From positions 610,810 through 674,809 of the forward strand of contig NW_019091470.1 of the NCBI RefSeq assembly GCF_001949145.1: a DNA stretch of 64,000 bases, given 5' to 3'. Under the pieces are notes generated by a model. That model did not search any database. It was not told the DNA's origin and saw only the letters and a list, made by a program, of their open reading frames with translations. How positions within the stretch are numbered: the stretch's first letter is position 1; each line of letters starts with the position of its first letter. The position numbers and the translations under genes were made by a program. Below, one piece after another: positions 47,101 through 59,100 of the stretch. The stretch comes from Acanthaster planci (lineage: Eukaryota; Echinodermata; Asteroidea; Valvatida; Acanthasteridae).

Positions 47101-50100
47101 TGTTTTCATCTGTGGTTACTACCTTTCCCTCGTCAGTTTGCCTTTGAGAAAGATCCGGCTGGGTTTGAAAGCTGCAGCTGTTAAGCTTTACAAATTTTCT
47201 CGTGAAAACTTGCTTAACGACGCTGTGCCACCTCAAAGCAACTTTGGAAATGGAAAAAAAAAAAATGATTTGGAATTCGTGTCTACGTTTCACAGGGAAG
47301 GAGAACATTCTGGTGTCATCTGGTGACGAAGGTGGCAGTAACAAGGATAACACCGAGGATGAACTGGCGACCAAACTGGATGAGGTACAAGGAGTAGATT
47401 GAAAGGAAAAAGAAAACTGTCCTTTATAACAGACAGTGCCCAAAGCACCCCTATACTGCTCAGCACAGGATGTTGGCAACACTTTTAAACCGTTCACAGT
47501 TTGCATCGTAGATTCTGTACTGTATTACATGTGCGGTTGTACCACTCCCTTTAATGGCCCCCCCTCCAGGACGTCAGCGTAGCCATTGATGAGGAGGAGA
47601 CGCTGACTAACGAGATCGAGAAGTGCCAGGACGAGGCGCTGGCCTCCGCCATCGCCGAGGAGGAGAAGCTGACCAAGGAGATTGAGGAGGAGGAGAGTAA
47701 AGAGATCATCGTGGAGACGGACGAAGGAGAGAGTGACCTGGCTCTCAGCACGGTGAGAAATCAAGACAAAATGTGAACAAGAATTGCTTGTAAAATCTGT
47801 TTGCATGACCCTCATGTCCGGGTAGAATTTCAGTGGTTAAACTTAATAACCCACAGGTGAATTCATCCCCATTGGGCTGTGTTGAATGCTTTTTAGATGA
47901 TTTCAAACAGCTATTGGTTTTGATATGATTTTTTTCTTGTTTTCTTCTTTCACCTTCCTCCATATGTTTTGTACATGTACATGTTCCCTTCTTGGTCCTT
48001 AATCATGTTAATTAGAACTTTAGGCTCCTTCCAGCTGTATTCATTCTTTGAATGTGAATTGGCCATCATCTGAAGAGGAGTATTGAAATTTTATGTCAGT
48101 GGTCACATAATGTTATCATAAAGGTCCTTTATATTAAGTCCATTATTTTGAGAACTGCAAGTCCAACAAGGCTGCAAATTTGCACATTACTATGCTATTT
48201 CGAGTCAGTTCAACTGAGACTTTGTGCAGATGAACCCACAGCTGCCATTTTGTCATTACGTTCATAGACCATTTTTTAGGAATGGGTCTGTGATTGTTCA
48301 GTGTACATTCACCGTCTCAAGTTTGATCGTTTTTCTTCGCCACTGTCACCAGAACACCCTGAGTTCACTGGACAGCTCCCAACGCACCCTGGACTGGAAC
48401 GAGATGGTGCTGGACTTCGAGGAGCGGCAGCGCCAGCAGCAGTCCCCAGTCAGCTGGGGGGAGCTAGTGGAGATCAATGAAATCGAGGGGCGGCCGCCGG
48501 GCTACGCCCTCCACATGCACGAGAAGCTCTCCTCTCCCTCCAGGAAAAGGTGAATGTGGATTAGCGTGCAGCGGTATTTTATTGCTGGAGCGCTTTTGTT
48601 CCCGGTTGTGACACTTAATGCCACAAATAGTGGTATTCTGTTTCAAAACAATGACGGATCACCTCTGCTATTGACAACTGAAAAAATGTTGGCAATTCCC
48701 AGCAGCGGAATCTTTTGTTCCGAGTATGATCTTTTGTTACAAGGCTGAGCTCCTTTCGGGCACCTGGGCTATGTGTAACAAACGTAAGGACTCCAATTAC
48801 CGGGCACCCCGGCACGAAGTGGTTAATAGTGAATGTTTCCATGACACTTTTGCGATATATCTTTCCGCCAACACAGAACGAGAGCTGAGGCCCAGAAACG
48901 CCACGAGGAGCGGCAGGCTAAGGCCCAGCAGAAGCGGGTCACCCTGATGGACGAGAAGGCCATCAAGCTGAAGATGCTTCATGAGAGGGTAAGAGATGAC
49001 CGCTGGTGCATCCGGGAGTGATCCTTAGAAGCTATGAGAGCAAAAAAACACAAAGTCTGTCCCCAGCTGCTATGGCTCATCAAGCCAGTGTTAATCAGTG
49101 TTGCAGTCAAAACCTCTTCAGACCAATCCATGGTCCCTGCAGGACCATCATGAGACCAGCACAAAACCTCCAGTCTGACATGTGTCTAAAGGCAAAGCGA
49201 ATTTGACGTCGCGAAAGACTTGCAGCAAAAATTCGCTCAAGTTGAAAATGCGCTCAACTTTTGTGAATTGCGCAGTGCGAATGTTTGACAAGGTGTCCCA
49301 AATTTGCGCTTGCGTTCGCCTTCTTGCCAAGTGCAAACCGGCTTTAATGTTTTGATGTGGTCGATCGCCCGCAGATCGAAGAAGTCCGGGAGTGGAAGGA
49401 GGAGCTCCTGATGCTAAAGAAGAAGGAGATGGAGGAGAAGCAGCTGCGGGCGGAGCAGAAGAGGCAAATGCAGCTGGAGGCGGTCAGGAGGAAAGCGCAG
49501 GAGGAGGAGCACAAGGTGAGATGGGGAACTAGACTTGGGGGGGGGGCAGTGGCAGGTTGCCCCCTTGGCCATGCAGCGGTCTGCTGGTTGTCATGCCTGG
49601 AAGCGTAGATTCCAAAAAAGTGCCTGCCTTTCAGCATGCTGCCTTGTGATCGGTTGAGCCGCTGTGACATCTCATTCGCATGTTATTTGCTCTCTTTGCA
49701 CCCTTGCCGTTTTGAAATGCTGACTTGGCTCATTGTTGCATCCCTGATACTGCGAGAATTCTAAATTGCCAGAGAACAGTTCGCATGATTTTAATAAATT
49801 GACGCCGGGGTGCTCTAATTCTAAGAAAACAAATATTTTGGGACCACTTGTCATTGTGATTCTGTACGCCATAGTTACACATCGTCATGTTCAAATTGGC
49901 TCTCGTTTGTTGAATAGGCCAACGAGATTGCATTCATCAACAGCCTGGAGGCCCAAAACAAGCGGCACGACATCCTGGCCCGCCACCAGGGGCACGAGGC
50001 GCGGCTGCAGGACCTGATGGAAGAGAGACAACGCAGGCAGGTGGAGAAGGCGGCTAAGGAAGAGGCTGTGCAGGTGAGAAATGGCTACGGCTATGTCCAT

Positions 50101-53100
50101 TAAATGGCAGCGTGTCAGTGGCAACATTCAAAGTCATAGCCACAAGACAGGCCGGAGAAGGCGGCCATAGAAGAGGCTGTTGCGAGTGTGACTCAAAATG
50201 GCCATTCTGCAATTCTATCTTCCATCTTTAGTGTTCGATACTGAGAGGGGCCAAAGGTATTAGCTGGAGAGGCAGCTTGCATGTTTGAGCTCTCTTCTTT
50301 AGGTATTTATGCAGTAGGCCTAGCCAAAACATGACATACATGTACCCCCCTCCCCCCTTTGATTTCCAGGAGAGGAGGAAGGCCCTGGAGGAAGAGAGGA
50401 TGGCCCGCCTCAAGGAGATGCAGAAGCATCGGCAGAATCAAGCTGACAAGCTGAATGTCCTCAAGGAACAGAGGGAGAAAGCCAGGGAGTCGGCCGTCAA
50501 AGAACGGGCCAAGTAAGGGACGAGCTACTCAGCCTCCGCACACTACTGGCCATCACAAAAGCCCAGTCAAAAGTCCAGCCACACATCCTCTCATGAGACC
50601 AATCATTGAGCCGCAGGGTGATCCACGACAAAGGAATGCCCGTGTCATGTGACTTGTGAGGGACTTGGGGGAACTCGTGATGGACTCGACCACCATACTG
50701 TCAACTTCTTTGATTGCCACGCGTATTAACTGAAGCCATCACGTTATTTACCCCAGCTCCCCAGATGTGTTTGGAAAGAACCCTCTTGAATCCTCGTAAA
50801 TTGATTGTTGCGAAAGGGTTGAGTGGAATGTTCTTTACGTACAACTAAAAAAACACAAAATTGCTGAAAAGAAGCTACCTGCTTGTGATGTAGAATGCAA
50901 GAAATACTGTGCAATTACAGGGCAGAAAATGACTTTGATCCCTCTTGGTTGGAGATCTTTTTTTCTCAAATAAAACCAAGTTGTGGCGTTGTGTTTCTCA
51001 TGATGGCTGAATAACAAGGGTTTTTTCTTTCGTTCTTCAGAGAGCGAGAGCAGAGACTGTCTGCGCTGAATGCGGCCCAGCAGGCCAAGGAGGAAGAAAT
51101 ACAGAAGAAGATCCAACAGAAGGTAGGGGGGAAAAAAATGTATGGCTCATCTCAAGGGCCAAAATGGGATTTCCATTTGATGAATGGTCACCAGATGTTG
51201 AAAGCTGAGATGTTCATCTTCGTTACCATGACAAAATGTGATCATTGTTTCCTTTTTTGGAAATTGGGGTTCAGTAAAGCAACGTTCATTTCTACTAGGG
51301 CTACAGATCCTGTTAGGAAAACATCACAGAGCTTATTTCGCTGTGCATTATGCAAATGACTTTTCCACCCTGTATTGAATGATTTTGTTTGTTTATTTTC
51401 CTCCAATAATGCATTTTGGTGCCAAGTACAGGATGAAGTGACAATTAGGAAGCCGATGAAGACATGTTCAGTTTTAGAGGTGGGAGGAAAACTCATGATG
51501 AATACTCCAGGGAGACCCACAGGATCAGGCAGAGGCAGGGAATGAAAGCCCTATCCACATGCTGACCTCGGTGGGATTTGAACCCGGGTCGCAGAGGTGG
51601 AAGGCGAGGAAACACAGCCACTACGCCAACCTGACTCCAAGATGTGATATTGCACAAGACTGATGTGTCCTGAATTAATAGATTTGGGGTTAAAATGTGC
51701 ACAGGACATCGGTGGAAAAAATATACAGTACGGTGGTGATCACTGTTGCTAGAAGAATCTTGAGGTTATCCCTCAGTGTCGCTGGTCCCTTTCTATCGAC
51801 AGCACGACGAGACAACACGGCGGCACAACCAGCAGATCGAGCAGAAGCGCGAGAAGGCCATCGAGCTGAGCATGCTCAGGCACTATCGTACCACCGACGT
51901 CGCCCCCCACCACAACCCCTACGAGAACAAGAAGATGTGCTCGCTGTGCAGCGTCATGGTACGCATTGTTTTGAACGCATTCTCTTGCCGAGTACTTACA
52001 ATGCATTATAGTATAGTGTGCAGTATTTATTTTTCATGAGACGATTCCTGTATTGTATTAATAGTACACTTATATTTTTCATTTTTTACAATGTATATGT
52101 ATGGTTATTAAGCACTGTCGGTATATCGATATATCGATATGGGTTTGATATCAATATCGCCGATGTTTGTTATTTGGTAAAATCGATATATCAAAAATAT
52201 CGGATTTTGGAGAAATATCGAAAACATTTCAACTTCAAAAACATTGATATTGAAATTTATATTGAAAATATCGCTACCGAGGAACAAACTTTATTAAAAA
52301 ATACAAAAGTGCATTGTCACATTACGTAGGCAATATGGACACTAGAACATGTAGCCAAAGTGAATTGGATCACACCATTGTGGTGTAGGGGTGTACCCTG
52401 AGAACAATTCACCAGTAATTCATGCCTGTTATAATACCTTGAAAATTATAAGGAATAAAATTTGATATATGGATAATATCGATATAAACAACCCTGATAT
52501 ATCGGTATTGGCCAAAAAATGACATTGACAGTGCCTAATGGGTGTCTCCTTCCCCCTTTCTTTGCTTTTCCCCTCCCTTCCCTCTTTCCTTCATTCCCTT
52601 TTCCCCCGCCCAACACATGCCCATTCCCACGTACTTACCTTACATACCTACTGTGGACATTCCTTTACTTTCGTGCAGTTAAGAAAACTCAGTGAAAATA
52701 CCCTTTTTTTCTTGAACTGGGAACACGTTTTTCAGCCGTTTTTTTTGTACAAGGTTTCCTTGACTTTTCCTCTTCCTTTTATGATGGATGACCCCTCCCC
52801 CAAAACGCCTCTGAACCTCTTTTCCAGAGAAGGGGAAACGTCCTGTGGACGTGTGTAAGTCCACAAAACGTCTTCCTTTCCTGCATCGTGTGGACATCTT
52901 TTGTTCACAAGTCCACACTAGGTATGGTAGGTTAGCGCACCCATACTGTTAGGTTTATTCAGTTTTATAGACTTCAAAATACAATGTCTCTTTGCCGTTT
53001 TCATGCCATCTGTCTTTTTAATCTCTTTGATGTGTGATTTTTGTAAATTGATCCATGTGTTGTTGTTAGATGTTGTGCTTTGTTCTGCATATTTTGTCAC

Positions 53101-56100
53101 AATTTTTGTAAGATGAGCCCGTGTACGTGTTCCTTTTCCTCTTAATTGGATGAGTTAATATTGAAATATTGAAACATTGAAATTCCAAGAAGAGCCCTAT
53201 TACCCATTTAATTCCCTTTCGTCATGTAACGATTCCTTGAGAACTGTTTCTCTTGTATCACCTGTTTTTCCCAAAAGTGACACACCAGTTTTACAGTCTG
53301 GTCCAGGTTGAGGGAGAGTGGATGACCCGGTTGACAAATTTGTGTGAATTTATTGCCTACATGACAACAGTCATCCGCATCTCATCTTTAATCTTATTGC
53401 GCGTTCCAATTGAGTTGGTCGCAGTGTTGTTGATACTGTCGTTTGCTATTCACGCAACTGTCTATGCATGAGCACAGAACAGTTTTAATACAAAAAGAGA
53501 GAAACAGCCTTGAAGCACTTGCACGTAATGAGTTCAGATAAACCCTTTCACCTCTTTAGTTCCAACCAGAGCCTAGTTTTAAATCCTGTCAAAGAGGAGT
53601 AACTCCCGGCTGAAAGATTGGGCAACTCACTGCATCAGCCTGGGGGGCAACAAACGAAAGAAAGGTTTTGAGATTGCCAACAGACCGAGGATTGTTGAGG
53701 CCTCCTGCGAAGGGACACCAGTTCTAATCTTGCTTTCCCGTCGTCCGCAGATTCCGTCAGAGGTGTACCTCCTGAGCCACCTGCGAGGCAAGAAACATAA
53801 AGAGGCCGTCCTGGACAAGCACCAGGGAAAGCACATGACCGACGAAGAGATTGTAAGTCAAGAAATGACTCTAACCTCTAATCCATGAATAGTAGGCCTA
53901 TGCTGTTCGCAGAGTAAGTGACTTTCCATTTGCCAATGAGTGATACGAATTTCAGAATATCAACATTGTCCGAGCAAGATAGGTATTGTTCCTACATGTA
54001 CCATTGGTGTGTGATGTAATTGATCCGTCGTGTTGAGATGCCACCATTGTAGTTATAACTGTGAACAAAAAAACAGTTAATTGTGTGTGACTTCTGAACT
54101 GACCATACATACCTGTCCGTCCACACACTTTCTTCATCAAATTATGTTCTTTGTGAAATTCGTGCACAAATTACACGAGGTGTTCATAAAACACTGCCAG
54201 CCGTGGTGGAAATTTGTGTAGTGTGCACGGCATATTTATCAGGCGAGCCAGTTGTGCACAAATTGTACAGTATTCAAGTTGACTGGGGAAAAAACAGCAG
54301 AGACTGCTCTAAAGTAACGCTTTCATGAGGTTTTAAATTGAATGAGTTGAAAAGATCTCCAAATTTTAAATTAAAGAAGTAATTTCCAAACAATTGTGGA
54401 AAAACATCTCTTTCTAGTTTGACACTTTATGCAAATTATGTTCGGGAACTGCTTGTCGTCGTCCTGAGTCAATTCGGCGATTTTTCTGGTCCATTTCACC
54501 CGACCGATGCTTGCTCTTTTTTTTGCGCGATGGCTGCTCAGGAGAGCTACTCCCTCAAGATGCTGGTGGAGGCCTCGCCCGACCGACCCGACCCCCAGGA
54601 GCTGGCGGAGAAGGAGCGACAGAAGGGGTGCCGCAAGCGGGCGCGCAAGCTGCGGCAGCGGATGGCCGCCAAGGGCAAGGAGTATGAGAACAACCTGCTG
54701 TCTAAGCCCCAGGGTAACGAGTCGCAGCTCAGGGCCAAGTGAGTCGGTTGCCCCCCCTCCTTCCCTCCACCCCTCGCGCCAAGGCCATCCTGGCGTTTTC
54801 CTTGGTTATTCATTGTCTACGTGGCAAGGAGTCAACAAGCAGGCCTTGCTCAGAAATACTTCCCCAGAGCAAGTTTTGGGTTCACAATTTGAATAGAAAA
54901 ACGCGTAAACTGAAGAGTGTCTTCTCCGAACATCATCATGCTAAGAGGGCTGTCATTTGTTCCGAAAAGCTCGAACAGTTTTCTTAAAAACCAGCGCACT
55001 CATCAGTACAGTTAACCTCAAAATGATATCAAATTGAAGAGGAATTCAAAGACCCGAGAAAAATTACGTGGCAAGAACCTTTTTGTTTCAGTTGGTGTTT
55101 CCCCCATTCCTTTCCATCCTCCAGGCTGCAGAAGCTGATCAAGGATCTGACCAAGTACCTGCAGTCCCAGACCTCCACGGGTCCCTGGGAGCAGAGCAAA
55201 GTGTCGGCCATGGACAGGGCCCTGGGAGAGCTCAACCGCATCCTGGCCAAGAAGGTTGGTTTGTGCCCGAGCTGCCTCCTACTCTCCTGCTTTCTTCCTT
55301 GTTTGCATTTTTTATTTTCTTGTGAAAGTTCCAACACAATTTTTACCTTTAAAACTTATATGTAACAGAACATGGAGCTTATTAATTCATGTTTAAAACC
55401 TGTGAGATTTGCTGAAAGACATGAAAGCACTGACCGGCAAGAGAGTTGAGAAAATCGTCTGCCACATTGGAAAAATCCACTGTTGGAAAAAAATTCTGCC
55501 TCCTTTGAAACCAAAACCCTAAATGAGAAGCAATTTTATCTGTAATCGGGCTAACATGTACAGCAATGACTTCCTTTCTGATCGCCCCAGGAACAAGCCG
55601 ACCAGATAACCTTCAGGACCTGCGGTGGCCTGTCCACGCTCAGCCGCATCCTGATGCTGATAGACACGGGCAGCAACGCACCGTCCCACGCCATTCCTCC
55701 CAGGTAAGTTAACAGTCTCTCTCTCTTCTTGTTTCAACCCTTAAAATGGCCGCCTGCTGTGTTAATGCCTTCTGGCAGCCAAAGCTTGGGATCAACACTA
55801 TCTTTGTCCCCCCTCTGCCCTTTTGTCTTGCCTCACATGTCTCTTTGGATACACACCTCACGATATATCCATTCGTCTCGCATCTTGTGGACAAAGAGTA
55901 AATTGTTGATGATTCACATTATTTGTCCTCACCACAAACAGTTTTTATGACCCTTTGTGTGAAAAAGTTTGGCGCTCCATGGAAAGAAAAAAATAACCAG
56001 CAGTATATTTGAGTCGGTCGCCAAATGTGTGCAAGACTCAAAACTCATACTAAGACTCAGTGTGTGATAACCGATGATGCAGTGTGAGAGGATGTACAGC

Positions 56101-59100
56101 GGACGGACTCAACCTGTCTCATATTCATTTTTTTTACCTTGTCGTCTTGAAGTCATGAATTCACTCACGAATGAGTTTTAACTTCAATATGATTAACAAG
56201 TGCAGCAGTATTTGGGTAACTTCTGTTCTATGCATTGCTGGAATTTCAGGCTGTTCATGGTGAAAGACAGCAATAGGTGGAAAGGCTTGTGGTAGCACCA
56301 TGCGAAGGAACGCATCTCTTATGAGTATGTGTGGTTCTGAAAAGAATCGGGAGTATACTCAGCGTTTCAGACTGCGTGCTCAGTCCGTCGTCAGGAGACA
56401 CAGGAGACACGAATGAGTTTTAATTTAATGTAATAAGCAACTGTAGCAGTATTTGGGTAACTTCTGTTCTGTGAATTGCCTTCGGCAGCCGGAATTCCAG
56501 GCTATTTATAGTGAAAGACAGCTAGTTCGTCGTCAGTCTCCGAACGACGGACTGAGCATGCAGTCCGAAATGTTGAGTATACTCCTGGTTCTTTTCAGAA
56601 CCACACATACCCGGTACTCATAAGAGATGCATTCCTTCGTATGGTGCTACCGCAAGCGTTTCTGCCTTTGGCAGCCTTGCGAATGATGGATATCTTTGAT
56701 AAGTGGGCAATTCAAGAAATTAGGGGTCCATTTTTTTTCGTGTCCGTGTCACATCTGACTTGATTTTTTTAAGTTCAGAACACATTTTGTGATTTCCAAG
56801 AGTGATGAATTAATGCAAATTGCCCGCCAAACAAATAGTTAAAGGTTGAAATCAGTTCCGGTGATATTTCCATGTCAAGATGTAACGGACACAAAAATGT
56901 CACACTCTTGGATCCCCAATTTCAGGAATTACCCACAAGCTTTTGTCGGCTGTATGTATCCTCATCTGGCATCTGTCTGTGTCTTATCAAATCTATACTG
57001 AGAAGTTTCCTGGCGTTGAACTTTTTTCCCCTTTTCTTTGTTATTTGTCTTCGCACATCTTCATCTGTCCTCTTCTTATCTGACGTTTGCGGATGCTGTG
57101 TGGCTCTGGTAGTTCCACACCGTGCAGCATTGTCCCTGCCAAGTGAGTAGGCATCTCTGCCGTCTTCAGCTCAAGTTTTTTCGGACATTCCCTCTGTTTT
57201 TTGTCTCGTGCAGTTGTTGTCTTGCGCTTTCTTTAATCATTAGTCGATCTGTTTGTTTTATTTTTTTTTCCATGCATGTGCATACATTTCTTTCCTTACA
57301 CTTCTCCCCCCCCCAAAGCGATTGTTTCCATGGCGTATCTGCAAACTCTGTCTCGAGCAAAAGCACCCCCTTGAAAAGAGCTACATTGGTCGGAGCGTTC
57401 AATTTGTTGGTAGCGATGCGACTGTGACGTGTGCATTTCCTAGTCGTTCGTGAACCAACCAAGTTCAGTTCTGACCAAAGGAGCCTCCGTTGCTAAGAAA
57501 AGTGCGCCCTCTCTCGGTCCAGCTCGAGGCTCATGCTAGTACCTCTCTGTATACTGAATGCAAGACTAGTATTTGCTTCTAGTTTGAGTTGCTAGTTTAG
57601 TAAATTTGTTGAGCTGTTGTCCCTGTAGTTGGGTAAAATACTACCAGAGAGAGAGAGAAAAAAAAATGCTAAGCCAACCATGAACCTTTGGAGTAAAACA
57701 GAACCACGCCCCCTTAACACATGCAAAATTGAAGCTGAAGGCCGCGACAGCTTTCTGTGTTCGTTTGACGCTGTTTGACGGTACCCCGTATCTCCCCCCC
57801 CTATAGATCTGTGTGCAGTGCGGCCACCGCGTTCAGGCTAGCCTGCAAGGGCTGCTTCGACAACTGCCAGTATGCGCTGTACAGCGGCAAGCTGGCACCC
57901 ATCGTGGAGCTGCTGGTCCATCAACTGGGGGTAAGTTTGAAAATAGTGTCGCCGTAAGAAGCCTCCGATGTGATCTTTTCCCCGACGCCCTGGGGGGAAA
58001 GTGGTATCTGAAAAGTGTTGTCAACTGGCCGGTGCTCGAGGAAATAATTTTAGAATTAGAGTCACAATTAGTTTGGACTCGAGACTTCTCTTTAAGTCTT
58101 ATATGAGACTTCTCTTGTTCAAAATGGCTTGTGACTTGACCTGAGTGAAGTGGAATTATTGACATTACTGACTTTGCTGTGGAAAGAAAGGTGGACCTTC
58201 TACGTGTGAAAGCAAGCCTGTCTGTTTTTGCCTTACCGATATTTCATCTTTGTGCATAGCATAATTGGGGGAAAATATGAGACAGGCCTTGAGCCAGATC
58301 CGTTTTGCAAAACATCACAGGCCACATCAGTTGGTAAAGGATGTCAAAGAAGATGCACATGTGCTGCACGGACTTCGATCTTTAGGTAGACTTGAAAAAA
58401 ATGATTGGGGAGTTGTAGCCTGTGACTTGAATTACCTTGCAGACAAATGGCTCGATTTCAACACTGGTGTGTGATCGGCGCTACCATCCTCGAACCTTAA
58501 AAATCTCCCTAAAATCCTGGTGAACTTTGAGGACTTTTTGAGATGTAGGGAATGGGATTTCATAAATAAAAAAAAGGATAAGAAAGTTCATTGAATCGGA
58601 TGTTTTCGGAGTGTGACACCACCCATCATCAATAATCACCGAGCGTCATTCTTTGCACGCAGCTGATGGCCCCAAACTCTTCGACGGGCCACCCCGCGGC
58701 CCCGGTCCCCGAGACCCTGTCGGACCCCGTGGCCAGCTGCCTGATGCAGCTGCTGTCGGCCGTCCTGCTCTGCCTGGTCAAGCACCGGCCTCAGAGCCCC
58801 TCGTCCGACAGCCGGGCCTCGGGGGCCCAGAAGAAGCAGATGGACACCTTTGACCAGTGCGGCCAGGACCTCATCAGGTACCGTCGGAAGATTTCCTTCG
58901 ACTTGTAAAGCTATCCTTTTTTTTTTCAATGGAGACCAATCTGAGAGAAGCCATTATTGTGAATACAGCCATGGATCGCGAGTGGCCGACATGTTAGTCT
59001 CAATACATCCAGGGTTCCCGCGACCTGGAAAAGTCGTGAAAAAAGTCATGGAAATTTGTTTTCATTCTCCAGGCCTGGAAAAGTTACAGAAGTTTGTAAA

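Noticed and set aside
56872-57427. Two ORFs of 92 and 101 codons before SCAPER exon 21
   Set aside because: T/C-rich, F/L/S-dominated translations typical of pyrimidine-rich intron; exons 20 and 21 join directly in phase 2 and align with vertebrate SCAPER.
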